Shown in pieces: positions 33,313-41,407 of a stretch of DNA of 64,000 nt; the stretch's first letter is position 1; each line of letters starts with the position of its first letter. A program made the translations under genes and the position numbers. The notes beneath the pieces are model-generated. The model searched no databases, was not told the DNA's origin, and was given only the letters and a program-made list of their open reading frames with translations. This DNA is from Nucisporomicrobium flavum (lineage in GTDB: Bacteria > Actinomycetota > Actinomycetes > Mycobacteriales > Micromonosporaceae), in NCBI RefSeq assembly GCF_016464385.1, contig NZ_JADMLH010000006.1:62001-126000 (forward strand), in the 5' to 3' direction.

Positions 33313-34443
33313 ATGAGGAAAACGCTCGGGCGGCGTCTCGCCGTCAGATGGGCCGCCGCCGTCCAGGTGACCCTTCTCGCTGTTCTCGGCACCGTCGTCA
33401 CCACCGGCGGCACCGCGGCTGCGGTCACCGCCCCCGGCACCGTTCTGCTCTCCACCAGCGCCACCCTTCCGCCGGAATTGGCGCCACTGGCCACCGGAAA
33501 ACGCATTTCCTACGTGACCACGAACGTCTCCGGCGTCGCCACCGTGGCGACCGGCCTGGTCCTCACCCCGAAGACTGGCAAGAAGAACCGCACGGTCGCC
33601 TGGGGCCACGGCACCACCGGCCTGGCCGACAAGTGCGCCCCGTCGGCCAGCCAGGCCGTCTTCTGGCCGGAGGCGCGGGCCGCCATCGCCGCGCTGCTCC
33701 AGAAGGGCTGGACGGTGGCCGCCCCTGACTACCCCGGCCTGGGCACCCCGGAGAACCACCCGTACCTGGTCGGCAACAGCGAGGGCCGGTCGATCATCGA
33801 CAGCGTCAAGGCCGCCCGGAACCTGGACCCGGCCCTGACCACCGACTACGCCGTCGACGGGCACTCGCAGGGCGGGCAGGGCGCGCTCTTCGCCGGGCAG
33901 CTGGCACCGTCGTACGACGGCTCGCTCGTGCTGCGCGGCGTGGCGACGATCGCGCCGGCGTCCAACCTCGACCTGATCGCCCCGGACATCCCGGGCACGG
34001 CGGGCCAGGGTTACCTCGTCATGGCCATGTACGGCATCAACGCGGTCGAGCCCACCTTCAACCCGAACGCCTACCTGGCCACTCCCGCCAAGCAGAAGTC
34101 CAGCGTGCTGCAGAGCGGCTGCCTCAACGAGATCCTCGCCGCGTACGCTCCGCTCGCCCCGGACCAGCTCGTGCCCGGCGGCGTCGTCCCGCAGCCCGTG
34201 ATCACGAAGCTCGCCCAGTACGGCAACCCGGGCGGCACGGCACCGAGCGCGCCGATCCTCATCGTGCAGGGCACCGAGGACGAGGCCGTCCCGTACGTGA
34301 TCACGGCCGGCCCGCTGATGGACAAGCTCACCCAGTACCGCCAGCCCGTCGAGCTCATCACCCTCGAGGGTGAGACCCACGACGGCGCGGTGTTCGCCTC
34401 GGTGAACACGGTGGCCGACTGGATCGCCGAGCGCTTCGCCTGA
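33313..34443 (+). CDS. Secreted lipase-like alpha/beta hydrolase
   Basis: The 376-residue protein has a long Sec signal peptide (about 1-36) and the catalytic set of the secretory-lipase group: nucleophile S185 in DGHSQGGQGAL, D323 in QGTEDEAVP and H356 in GETHDGAVF. The oxyanion-side motif VAWGHGTTGLADKCAPS and two cysteine positions fit the fold. It should hydrolyse esters or lipids outside the cell. An AAGGA ribosome site precedes the ATG, with 147 bp of non-coding sequence before it, so it may have its own promoter. A strong perfect hairpin follows the stop. Confidence 0.87.
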   Translation: MRKTLGRRLAVRWAAAVQVTLLAVLGTVVTTGGTAAAVTAPGTVLLSTSATLPPELAPLATGKRISYVTTNVSGVATVATGLVLTPKTGKKNRTVAWGHGTTGLADKCAPSASQAVFWPEARAAIAALLQKGWTVAAPDYPGLGTPENHPYLVGNSEGRSIIDSVKAARNLDPALTTDYAVDGHSQGGQGALFAGQLAPSYDGSLVLRGVATIAPASNLDLIAPDIPGTAGQGYLVMAMYGINAVEPTFNPNAYLATPAKQKSSVLQSGCLNEILAAYAPLAPDQLVPGGVVPQPVITKLAQYGNPGGTAPSAPILIVQGTEDEAVPYVITAGPLMDKLTQYRQPVELITLEGETHDGAVFASVNTVADWIAERFA

Positions 34444-34475
34444 CCGGCCCCACGACGTCCCGCGCCCCCCGGGAC

Positions 34476-34517
34476 CGGCGGCACCCCACGCGACCACCCC
34501 CGCGTGGGGTGCCGCCG
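34476..34517. terminator. Bidirectional hairpin terminator
   Basis: CGGCGGCACCCCACGCG (34476-34492) pairs perfectly over 17 bp with CGCGTGGGGTGCCGCCG (34501-34517) around an 8-nt loop. It lies between the convergent lipase and S33 peptidase genes, so it can stop transcription from both sides. There is no U-tract, as is common in actinobacteria. Confidence 0.85.
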
Positions 34518-34521
34518 TCTG

Positions 34522-35781
34522 TCACCGCAGACCGGCGGCCTGATCCATGAGGTGGCCCAGCACCTCGGGCCCGGCCGTACGCAGACCGTCGTGCTGGTGC
34601 TCGCTGGTGACCCAGGTGCGCACGTTGCCCACCGCCCGCGCGGTCCGCAGCGAGAGCCCGGCGTCGACGTACAGGTCGTCGGCGTACACCGCCGCGTGCA
34701 CCGGGACCTCGTTGGCTGCCAGGCGGCCGAGGTCGTAGAGCGGCGGCCAGTCGTCCGCGGCCGCGAGCAGGTCGGCCGCGCCGGCGAACGGGCGCAGCGC
34801 GGCGATCTGCCGGAACATCCACGGGTACATCATCTCGCCGGTGAGCAGCAGTGGGTCGGCGTCCGCGGCGAACTCCGGGTGGTCGCCGAGCGCCCGGTGC
34901 GCGGCCCAGGCGGTGGGGGTCGCGCCCTGGCCGTACGTGAACTCCTGCAGCGCCGCCAGCGGCGTGTCGACGAACCCGGTGAGCCGCATGACCTCGTGGC
35001 GGAAGGTGTCCGACAGCTCCTCGCCGTGCCAGGCCTCGTCGAGCAGCCAGTGCACCTGCGCGCAGCCGTAGCTCATCCCGAACACGCCGCCCAGCACGCG
35101 GAACCGGTCGACGGTGAGGCGGTCGCCGTCGGGCAGGCGCACGTCGCCGGCCGCCAGGTGGCCGGCGATCCGGCGCACCTCCGCCGCGTCCTGCGGAAAC
35201 GTGCGGTAGTACTCGGCGTTCCTCGCCGCCACGCGCGGGTAGGTGCGCGCGTACACCTCGTCGGCGGTGGCGGTCAGGCCCGGCAGCCCGCCGGTGATGT
35301 AGCAGGTCCGCAGGCCCTGCGGGGCGGCCGACAGGTACGTCATCGTGATGAAGCCGCCGTAGCTCTGCCCGAGCGTGTCCCATCGCGCCCCGCCGGCGAG
35401 CCGTTCCCGCAGGATCTCCGCGTCGGCCACGATGCTGTCCGCCCGGAACAACCGCAGGTACGCGGCGAGCGCCGCATCCGGCATCCCGCGGACGGTCCGG
35501 CCGGAGATCGGCGTGCTGCGCCCGGTGCCACGCTGGTCGAGCAGCAGCACCCGGTGGGTCCGCAGGGCGTGCCCCAGCCAGCCCTCGGCCCGCAGCGGGC
35601 GCGGTCCCTTGCCGCCGGGTCCGCCCTGCAGGAACAGCAGCCACGGCAGGTCCTCGCCGGCCCGGTCGGAAGCCACGACCTCGCGCGCGAAGACGTCGAT
35701 GGTGGCGCCGGCGGGGTCCCGGTGGTCCAGCGGGACGGTGACGGTGTGGTCGGTGCAGCGCAGTCCGGGAAAGGCGATCAC
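34522..35781 (-). CDS. Proline iminopeptidase-type alpha/beta hydrolase (S33)
   Basis: The roughly 419-residue cytoplasmic protein shows the S33 pattern: LLFLQGGPGGKGPRP (oxyanion HGGP-type motif), VLLLDQRGTGRS, nucleophile serine in LGQSYGGF, and a C-terminal histidine region (TSEHQHDGLR). Such enzymes remove N-terminal proline or other residues from peptides. I chose the GTG at 35781 because TAGCTT (a -10 box, 35794-35789 on the minus strand) lies seven bases before it; a TTG nine bases further out is possible. That -10 box contains the TAG stop of the upstream P1-type peptidase gene. It ends at the shared hairpin terminator. Confidence 0.87.
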   Translation of the reverse strand: MIAFPGLRCTDHTVTVPLDHRDPAGATIDVFAREVVASDRAGEDLPWLLFLQGGPGGKGPRPLRAEGWLGHALRTHRVLLLDQRGTGRSTPISGRTVRGMPDAALAAYLRLFRADSIVADAEILRERLAGGARWDTLGQSYGGFITMTYLSAAPQGLRTCYITGGLPGLTATADEVYARTYPRVAARNAEYYRTFPQDAAEVRRIAGHLAAGDVRLPDGDRLTVDRFRVLGGVFGMSYGCAQVHWLLDEAWHGEELSDTFRHEVMRLTGFVDTPLAALQEFTYGQGATPTAWAAHRALGDHPEFAADADPLLLTGEMMYPWMFRQIAALRPFAGAADLLAAADDWPPLYDLGRLAANEVPVHAAVYADDLYVDAGLSLRTARAVGNVRTWVTSEHQHDGLRTAGPEVLGHLMDQAAGLR

Positions 35782-35791
35782 GCGCCCCAAG

Positions 35792-36652
35792 CTACTGCGC
35801 CGACACGGCCGCGCGGACGGCCTCCGCGACGACGCCGACCGCTACGGCGCGTACCAGATCGAGGTCGGCCGGTGCGGCGGCCTCGCCCGTCGCGAGCGCG
35901 ACCACCGCGTCACCGTCGTAGCGTGAGTGCGCCGGGTGGATCGTCCGCGCGAAGCCGGTGTGACCGCTCTGGGCGAGCAGGAAGCAGTCGGTCTTGGTGA
36001 GCGCCGCGTCGGTCAGCACCACGCCCACGGTCGTGTTCTGCATGCCGAACGCGGCGGCGGTCCGCTCGGGCGGCGCGCCGGCGGCGAACAACGGCTCCCC
36101 CGCGGCGTCGAGCACGTCGCCCCAGGCGTTGACCACGACGACGGCGGCCACCCGGGCGGGACCGGCAGCGCGCACGGCCCAGCCCACGCCGCCCGGGTCG
36201 AGCCGGTCGCGCCACCTGCCGCTCGACGCGCCCGTGCCGGCTCCGACGCGGCCCGCTCCGAACGCCTCGCCGTCCCACGCGGCGCGGGCGGCCGCCCGGC
36301 CGGCGGCGGCGTCCGGCGGGCCGGTCCGGACCGACGGGTCGAAGATGGACATGCCGACGACGATCGGGACCGGGCCGGCCGGTGTGGGGAAGCCCAGGCC
36401 GCGCTCGCGCAGCGCGCCCATGACCCCGTCGGCCGCGGCCAGGCCGAACGCCGAGCCGCCCGAGAGCACGACCGCGTCCACCCGGTCGACCAGCCGGGTC
36501 GGGTCGAGCAGGGCGAACTCGCGGGTCGCCGGGGCGCCGCCGCGGACCTCGCCGGAGGCGATCGTGCCGGGCGGCGGGAGGATGACGGTCACGCCGGTGC
36601 CGTCGCCGGTCCAGTGCCCGGCGTACGCGGAGAGCAGCTGCGGTGCGCCCAT
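35792..36652 (-). CDS. P1/DmpA-family (NylC-type) autoprocessing hydrolase
   Basis: The 286-residue protein belongs to the P1/DmpA N-terminal-nucleophile family. Motifs include VVLSGGSAFGLAAADGVMGALRERGLGFP, and the cleavage site reads GMQNTTVGVVLTDAALTKTD: autoprocessing between N206 and T207 would free the catalytic threonine, as in NylC (6-aminohexanoate oligomer hydrolase) and aminopeptidase DmpA. The C-terminal HPAHSRYDGDAVVALATGE is also typical. It runs head-to-tail between the DUF574 methyltransferase and the S33 peptidase, with gaps of 14 and about 10 bp. The substrate is not known; small peptides or amides are likely. Confidence 0.88.
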   Translation of the reverse strand: MGAPQLLSAYAGHWTGDGTGVTVILPPPGTIASGEVRGGAPATREFALLDPTRLVDRVDAVVLSGGSAFGLAAADGVMGALRERGLGFPTPAGPVPIVVGMSIFDPSVRTGPPDAAAGRAAARAAWDGEAFGAGRVGAGTGASSGRWRDRLDPGGVGWAVRAAGPARVAAVVVVNAWGDVLDAAGEPLFAAGAPPERTAAAFGMQNTTVGVVLTDAALTKTDCFLLAQSGHTGFARTIHPAHSRYDGDAVVALATGEAAAPADLDLVRAVAVGVVAEAVRAAVSAQ

Positions 36653-36666
36653 CCCCCGATCATGCC

Positions 36667-37470
36667 TCAGGGCTTGCGGGCCACCGCCCCGAACTCGTCG
36701 ACCTCGCGCAGCTCCTCCGGCGCGGCGTCCGGGGCGGGCCGCCACCGCGAGCACGGCACCAGGCCCGGCTCCACCACCTCGAGGCCCTCCAGGAACGTCG
36801 CGAGCTGCTCGGGCGTGCGCAGGTGGTACGACAGCGGCGCGTTGGCGTTCCACACCCCGATCGCCTCCTCGAACGCCGGGCCGTCGATCACGTTGGTGCC
36901 GTCGGCGGTGACCAGGTAGCTGCCCGGCGGCAGCCCGGCCAGCAGCCGCCGCACGATCCCGGCCGCCTCGTCCAGCTCCGGGACGTGGCCGAGGATGTTC
37001 ATGAGGATGAGCCCGACGGGCTGGGACAGGTCCAGCGTGCTGCGCCCGGCCAGCTCGAGGATGCGCTCCGGGTCGTGCAGGTCGGCGTCGAGATATTCGG
37101 TCGCGCCCTGCGAGGTGCCGGTCAGCAGGGCGCGGGCGTACGCGAGGACCATCGGGTCGTTGTCCACGTACACGATGCGGGCCTGGGGCAGGACGGCCTG
37201 CGCGACCTGGTGGGTGTTGTCCACGGTGGGCAGCCCGGTGCCGATGTCGAGCAGCTGGCGGATCCCCCGCTCGCCGACCAGGAACCGCACCGCGCGGGTC
37301 AGGAAGCCCCGCGAGCTGCGCGCCACCACCTCGATGTCGGGGTAGAACCGGCTGAACTCGTCGCCGACCTCCCGGTCGGCGCGGAAGTTGTCCTTGCCGC
37401 CGAGCCAGTAGTTCCACACCCGCGCGGAATGCGGCACGGTCTCGTCGATGCCGGGGTGCTGGCTGTCCAC
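36667..37470 (-). CDS. DUF574 SAM-dependent methyltransferase
   Basis: The 267-residue protein carries the signature of the actinobacterial DUF574 family: PHSARVWNYWLGGKDNFRADREVGD at the N-terminus, LLDIGTGLPTVDNTHQVAQ for SAM binding, and YVDNDPMVLAYARALL. The family is abundant in mycelial actinobacteria, often beside regulators, but its substrate is unknown. Translation starts at a GTG; TAGGGT lies six bases before it (37482-37477 on the minus strand), which suggests a leaderless message. It is followed closely by the NylC-type and S33 genes, which may be read through from it. Confidence 0.9.
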   Translation of the reverse strand: MDSQHPGIDETVPHSARVWNYWLGGKDNFRADREVGDEFSRFYPDIEVVARSSRGFLTRAVRFLVGERGIRQLLDIGTGLPTVDNTHQVAQAVLPQARIVYVDNDPMVLAYARALLTGTSQGATEYLDADLHDPERILELAGRSTLDLSQPVGLILMNILGHVPELDEAAGIVRRLLAGLPPGSYLVTADGTNVIDGPAFEEAIGVWNANAPLSYHLRTPEQLATFLEGLEVVEPGLVPCSRWRPAPDAAPEELREVDEFGAVARKP

Positions 37471-37493
37471 CCGTCCACCCTAGAGACAGGAGC

Positions 37494-37976
37494 TCATCGA
37501 TGCGACCCCCGCCGGGGTGAACCCCCGGCGGCGCCGACCTCGACCGGACGCTCGAAGCAGGTCTCCAGCACCACGATCGTCTCCGTGCCGGTCACGCCGT
37601 CCACCGCGAAGATCCGGCGCAGCGTCGCCTGCAGCTCCTCGGTGGTCGCGGTGCGGACCTTCACCAGCAGCGAGGCCGCCCCGGCGACGATGTGCGCCTC
37701 CTGGATGCCGGGTATGGCCAGCAACGCCTCCCGGGTGGCGGGGTCGCCCATCCACACGCCGGCGTTGACCATGACGAACGCGCTCACGCCCCGGCCGACG
37801 GCGGCCGGGTCGATGTCCACCGTGGTACGGCGGATCACGCCCCGCTCGCGCAGCTTGCGGACCCGCTCGTGGGCGGCCCCCGGCGACAGGCCCACCGCCG
37901 CGCCCAGGGCCGCGTAGGACTGCGCCGCGTCCTCCTGGAGCGAGGCAAGCAGGGCGCGATCGACGTCGTCCACCAT
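37494..37976 (-). CDS. Lrp/AsnC-family transcriptional regulator
   Basis: The 160-residue protein has an N-terminal HTH (DRALLASLQEDAAQSYAALGAAVGLSPGAAHERVRKLRERGVIRRTTVDIDP) and a C-terminal RAM ligand-binding domain (GIQEAHIVAGAASLLVKVRTATTEELQATLRRIFAVDGVTGTETIVVLET), the standard Lrp/AsnC layout and length. It probably senses an amino acid. The ATG follows AGGAGA. It is divergent from the SMP-30 gene across an 80-bp gap containing TTGACC and is the likely regulator of that gene, as Lrp proteins often control a divergent neighbour. Confidence 0.92.
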   Translation of the reverse strand: MVDDVDRALLASLQEDAAQSYAALGAAVGLSPGAAHERVRKLRERGVIRRTTVDIDPAAVGRGVSAFVMVNAGVWMGDPATREALLAIPGIQEAHIVAGAASLLVKVRTATTEELQATLRRIFAVDGVTGTETIVVLETCFERPVEVGAAGGSPRRGSHR

Positions 37977-38056
37977 ATGTCATTCTCCTAACACGGGCCT
38001 TGACCATACTACGTTCGGCAGGATTGGGTTCACGCCAGATGCGAGAGGAGACGGCC

Positions 38057-38980
38057 ATGGTGGAGACCATTCCAGCGGAGTTCCAGGCCCTGGACGAGCG
38101 GTTCAGCGGCTGCGACGGCGACTTCGTGGTCGAACGGCTGCACACCGGCGCGCGCAAGAGCGAGGGGCCGGCGTACTTCCCGGCGGGGCGCTACCTCGTG
38201 TGGAGCGACATCCCCAACGACCGGCTGCTGCGCTGGGACGAGACCACCGGCGCGGTCGGCGTGTTCCGGCACGCGTCCGGCTACGCGAACGGCAACACCG
38301 TCGACCGGCAGGGGCGGCTGGTCACCTGCGAGCAGGGCAACCGGCGGGTCACCCGTACGGAGCACGACGGCACGCTCACCGTGCTGGCGGACCGGTACGA
38401 CGGCAGGCGGCTCAACAGCCCCAACGACGTGGTGGTCCGCGCCGACGGGACCATCTGGTTCACCGACCCGATCTACGGCATCGCCGGGGACTACGAGGGC
38501 CACCGGGCCGAGAGCGAGCTCGGCGGCGACTGCTACGTCTTCCGCCTGGACCCGGCCACCGGCGACCTGCGCGTGGTGGCCGACGACTTCTGCCGCCCCA
38601 ACGGGCTGGCCTTCTCCCCCGACGAGCGGCGGCTCTACATCGCCGACACCCGGCAGGAGCCCAGCCACATCCGCGTCTTCGACGTGACCGCCGACGGGCG
38701 CCTCCACGGCGGCGACATCTTCGCGACCTGCAACGCCGGCCGCTTCGACGGCGTCCGCGTGGACGCGGCGGGCCGGGTCTGGGCAGCGGCCTGGGACGGG
38801 GTGCACTGCTTCGCCACCGACGGCACCCTCCTCGGCAAACTGCTCCTGCCCGAACCCGCCGCCAACCTCACGTTCGGCGGCCCGAAGCTCAACCACCTGT
38901 TCATCACGGCCGGGGCCTCGGTCTACACGCTCCGGGTCACCTTCAACGGCGCCCACTACCCGCAGCCGGCCCCCGCCTGA
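38057..38980 (+). CDS. SMP-30/gluconolactonase-family protein
   Basis: The 307-residue protein follows AGGAG seven bases upstream of its ATG. It has the six-bladed propeller motifs and metal ligands of the SMP-30/gluconolactonase family: SEGPAYFPAG, NGNTVDRQGRLVTCEQGNRRV, LNSPNDVVVRADGTIWFTDPIYGI and RPNGLAFSPDERRLYIADT. These enzymes hydrolyse sugar lactones such as gluconolactone using a divalent metal. The gene is divergent from the Lrp regulator and may be controlled by it. It converges with the reductase-like gene 10 bp away. The lactone substrate is inferred from the family only. Confidence 0.9.
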   Translation: MVETIPAEFQALDERFSGCDGDFVVERLHTGARKSEGPAYFPAGRYLVWSDIPNDRLLRWDETTGAVGVFRHASGYANGNTVDRQGRLVTCEQGNRRVTRTEHDGTLTVLADRYDGRRLNSPNDVVVRADGTIWFTDPIYGIAGDYEGHRAESELGGDCYVFRLDPATGDLRVVADDFCRPNGLAFSPDERRLYIADTRQEPSHIRVFDVTADGRLHGGDIFATCNAGRFDGVRVDAAGRVWAAAWDGVHCFATDGTLLGKLLLPEPAANLTFGGPKLNHLFITAGASVYTLRVTFNGAHYPQPAPA

Positions 38981-38990
38981 GCCGGCGTGG

Positions 38991-39659
38991 TCAGCGCTGG
39001 GCGGCGTCCACCGCGGCCCGGACCTTGGCGGCGGCGGCCGGGGTGCCGGCCGGGTCGTCGAAGGTGCCGTACGGGGCGCCGTACGCCGGGGTGTCCGGCT
39101 GGACCCGCCAGCTGTCGGCCAGCGTGCCGATGTCGACCGTGTCGTAGCCGATCGCGTCGAGGAAGCCGGTGACCGCCCGCTTGGCGTCGGCGTCGTCGCC
39201 GGCGATGGTCAGCGCGGTGCGGTCCGGTGCGCCGGCGGGGCGGGCGAGCGCGCCGAGGTGGCGGAAGTAGATGTTGTTGAAGACCTTGACCACCCGGGCG
39301 CCGGCGAGGTGCTTCTGCACCAGCTCGCTGCTCGGGGCCGTGGCGGCGGCGAGCTCGGGGAAGTGCCCGTCGCGCTGCGGGTAGTAGTTCGTGGTGTCGA
39401 TGACCACCTTGCCGGCCAGCGGCTCGGCGGGCGCATCCCCGTACGCCTTGAACGGCACCGTCACCACCACGATGTCGCCGGCGGCCGCGGCGTCGGCGGG
39501 GCGGCCGGCGCGGGCGTGCGGGCCGAGCTCGCCGATCAGGTCCTGCAGGGTCTCGGGTCCGCGGGAGTTGCTCAGCACCACGTCCTGGCCGGCGGCGACC
39601 GCCAGCCGTGCCACGGTGCCGCCGATGTTCCCGCTGCCGATGAATCCGATCGTCGTCAT
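38991..39659 (-). CDS. NADPH-dependent F420 reductase-like dinucleotide-binding protein
   Basis: The 222-residue protein starts with TTIGFIGSGNIGGTVARLAVAAGQDVVLSNSRGPETL: a GxGxxG Rossmann motif, with SNSRGP as expected for NADPH preference. The remaining pattern (VVVTVPFKAY, VVIDTTNYYPQRDG, KVFNNIYFRHL, DDADAKRAVTGFLDAIGYD) matches the NADPH:F420 oxidoreductase-like family (YqeC/NADP-binding DUF), several members of which reduce F420 or other cofactors. A single gene, convergent with the gluconolactonase gene and divergent from the membrane cassette; no obvious operon partner. The physiological acceptor is uncertain. Confidence 0.85.
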   Translation of the reverse strand: MTTIGFIGSGNIGGTVARLAVAAGQDVVLSNSRGPETLQDLIGELGPHARAGRPADAAAAGDIVVVTVPFKAYGDAPAEPLAGKVVIDTTNYYPQRDGHFPELAAATAPSSELVQKHLAGARVVKVFNNIYFRHLGALARPAGAPDRTALTIAGDDADAKRAVTGFLDAIGYDTVDIGTLADSWRVQPDTPAYGAPYGTFDDPAGTPAAAAKVRAAVDAAQR

Positions 39660-39762
39660 ACCCGCCGCCAACCCGCGATCGGCCGCGCCGATTCCGCCGG
39701 ACTCGGCAGTGTCGCGCGCGCCACGTCGGCGACCCCCGGGCCACCTGCGAGAATGGCCGATC

Positions 39763-40065
39763 ATGGGGTGGGTGTGGGCGGCCGGTGTCGTCGTGCTGCT
39801 CGGGGCCGGTTTCGCGGTCGCCGCGGTGCCACGGCTGCGGGCGTCGGCGCTGGAGCGGCGGACGGCGTGGTCGTCCGCACGGGCCGGGATCGCGACCGCC
39901 GGGGTGAGCCGGGACGCCTGCCCCGGGCGCGTCCCGGAGGCCGAGGCGCTGCTCACCCGGGCCGAAACGATCACTGCCGGCCGGGGCGGCGTGACGGCCG
40001 CCCGGGAGGCCACCGAGCTGGCGCGGCGCGCCGATCTGCTGTGGCGGGAGGCCGCGCATGGCTGA
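39763..40065 (+). CDS. Small membrane protein, first gene of an unknown three-gene cassette
   Basis: This 100-residue protein has one N-terminal membrane segment (WVWAAGVVVLLGAGFAVAAVP) and a helical cytoplasmic tail rich in Ala and Arg (PEAEALLTRAETITAGRGGVTAAREATELARRADLLWREA). I recognise no family. The next gene begins inside its last codons (8-bp overlap), so the two must be co-translated. The helical tail has the same character as the tails of the two following proteins. Start choice at ATG 39763 is natural because it begins the membrane segment. Confidence 0.7.
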   Translation: MGWVWAAGVVVLLGAGFAVAAVPRLRASALERRTAWSSARAGIATAGVSRDACPGRVPEAEALLTRAETITAGRGGVTAAREATELARRADLLWREAAHG

Positions 40066-41407
40066 CCGCCGGCTGCGCGAGGTGGCGCGCTGGGTGGCGC
40101 TGGCCGCCGCGATCGCCGCCCTCGTCGTCTTCGTGGTCGCGCAGCGGCAGAGCGTCGACGTCAGCTACGGGCGCTCGCCGTCGCCTCCGGCCGGGGTGAC
40201 CGAGGGTGCCGCCGGGGAGCTGAGCGACGCCACCGTGCCGTCCGTCGAGCAGATGACCGCCCTGGTGCGCGCCGCCGAGGTGGTCCGGCTGCCCGGTTCG
40301 GTCGCGCGGTGGGACGAGCAGCGGGTACGCGCCGCGATGGGCGCCGAGCCGATGCGGATCCTGGTGGCGCCGCCGGGTCTCGACGAGGCCGAGCGCGACC
40401 GGGTACGCGACGTCAAGGACGCCACCATCCGCGTGATCGGCACCCAGGTGACCGGCGGGGCGTACCAGGCGACCGGGGACTCCCTCGACGACTGGCGCGC
40501 CGAGTTCGCCGCCGGTGACGTGACGAACCTGCTGATCACGCTGATCGCCGGGCTGCGGGAGCAACCGCCGCCGGCCGACGTCGACCGGCTGCGGTGGCGC
40601 GAGCCGACGGCGGCCGAGCTCGAGGTGGTGGCGGCGCGGCTGCGGCGTACCGGGCTCTACACCGCGCCGGGGGCCACGCTCACGCAGGTGCCCCGGCAGG
40701 AGGCGTTCCCCGGCGGCGACGCGCTGTACGTCGCGCTGCCCCGGCAGTCCCCGGAGGCGCCGCTGCTGCGCTACGGGCCGGCGCTCACCCGGCTGTTCCC
40801 GGGCCGGCCGATCGTCGAGCTGCACGGCGACTGGATCGAGTACCACGGCCCGGATGCCGGTGACTTCGCGGAGGTCACGGCGGCCGGGTTCTACGCGCAG
40901 TTCGGTGACCGGCTCGGCCGGTACGCGTACCCGCAGGCGACCGTGCTGGGCGCGTACCTGGGGCGGGTGACGGACGTGCGGTACGCGGGGCTGTTCGACC
41001 GGCCGCTGCCGTACCGTCCGGCCGACCCGCTGCGGGTGGCGCTTCCCGTGCTGCCGTGGCTCTTCGTCGCCTGCGCCGGGGTGTTCTTCGCGCTGTCGGT
41101 GCGGTCCCTGCTGCGCCCGCTGCGCCGGCCCCGCTCGCGGCCGGAGCCCGGCCTGCCCGCGCGCCTCGCCGGGCTGACCGCGCTGGCGGTGGAGATGTCG
41201 GCGCTCACCGACCGGCGCAGCGAGGCCGCGCTGACCCGGGGCATCACCGCGCTCACCGCGGCCCGGTCGGCGCTCGACGACGACCTGCCCGACGCGCACG
41301 TCCGCGATCTGCTCGCCGGCGCCGAGGCCGACCTGGACGAGGCCGGGCGGCTGCTGCCGTACCCGGGATATCGCCCGGCCGACTACCTGCGGGAGCGGCT
41401 CGCATGA
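40058..41407 (+). CDS. Two-pass membrane protein of unknown function, second gene of cassette
   Basis: The 449-residue protein has an N-terminal membrane segment (about 11-28), a large extracytoplasmic region of some 300 residues, a second membrane segment near residues 330-348 (VALPVLPWLFVACAGVFFALSV), and a cytoplasmic C-terminal helical tail with repeated Ala/Leu heptads (LTALAVEMSALTDRRSEAALTRGITALTAARSALDDDLPDAHVRDLLAGAEADLDEAGRLL). The outer region contains a Pro/Arg-rich stretch but no known domain that I can name. It overlaps the previous gene by 8 bp and the next by 4 bp. Confidence 0.72.
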   Translation: MADRRLREVARWVALAAAIAALVVFVVAQRQSVDVSYGRSPSPPAGVTEGAAGELSDATVPSVEQMTALVRAAEVVRLPGSVARWDEQRVRAAMGAEPMRILVAPPGLDEAERDRVRDVKDATIRVIGTQVTGGAYQATGDSLDDWRAEFAAGDVTNLLITLIAGLREQPPPADVDRLRWREPTAAELEVVAARLRRTGLYTAPGATLTQVPRQEAFPGGDALYVALPRQSPEAPLLRYGPALTRLFPGRPIVELHGDWIEYHGPDAGDFAEVTAAGFYAQFGDRLGRYAYPQATVLGAYLGRVTDVRYAGLFDRPLPYRPADPLRVALPVLPWLFVACAGVFFALSVRSLLRPLRRPRSRPEPGLPARLAGLTALAVEMSALTDRRSEAALTRGITALTAARSALDDDLPDAHVRDLLAGAEADLDEAGRLLPYPGYRPADYLRERLA

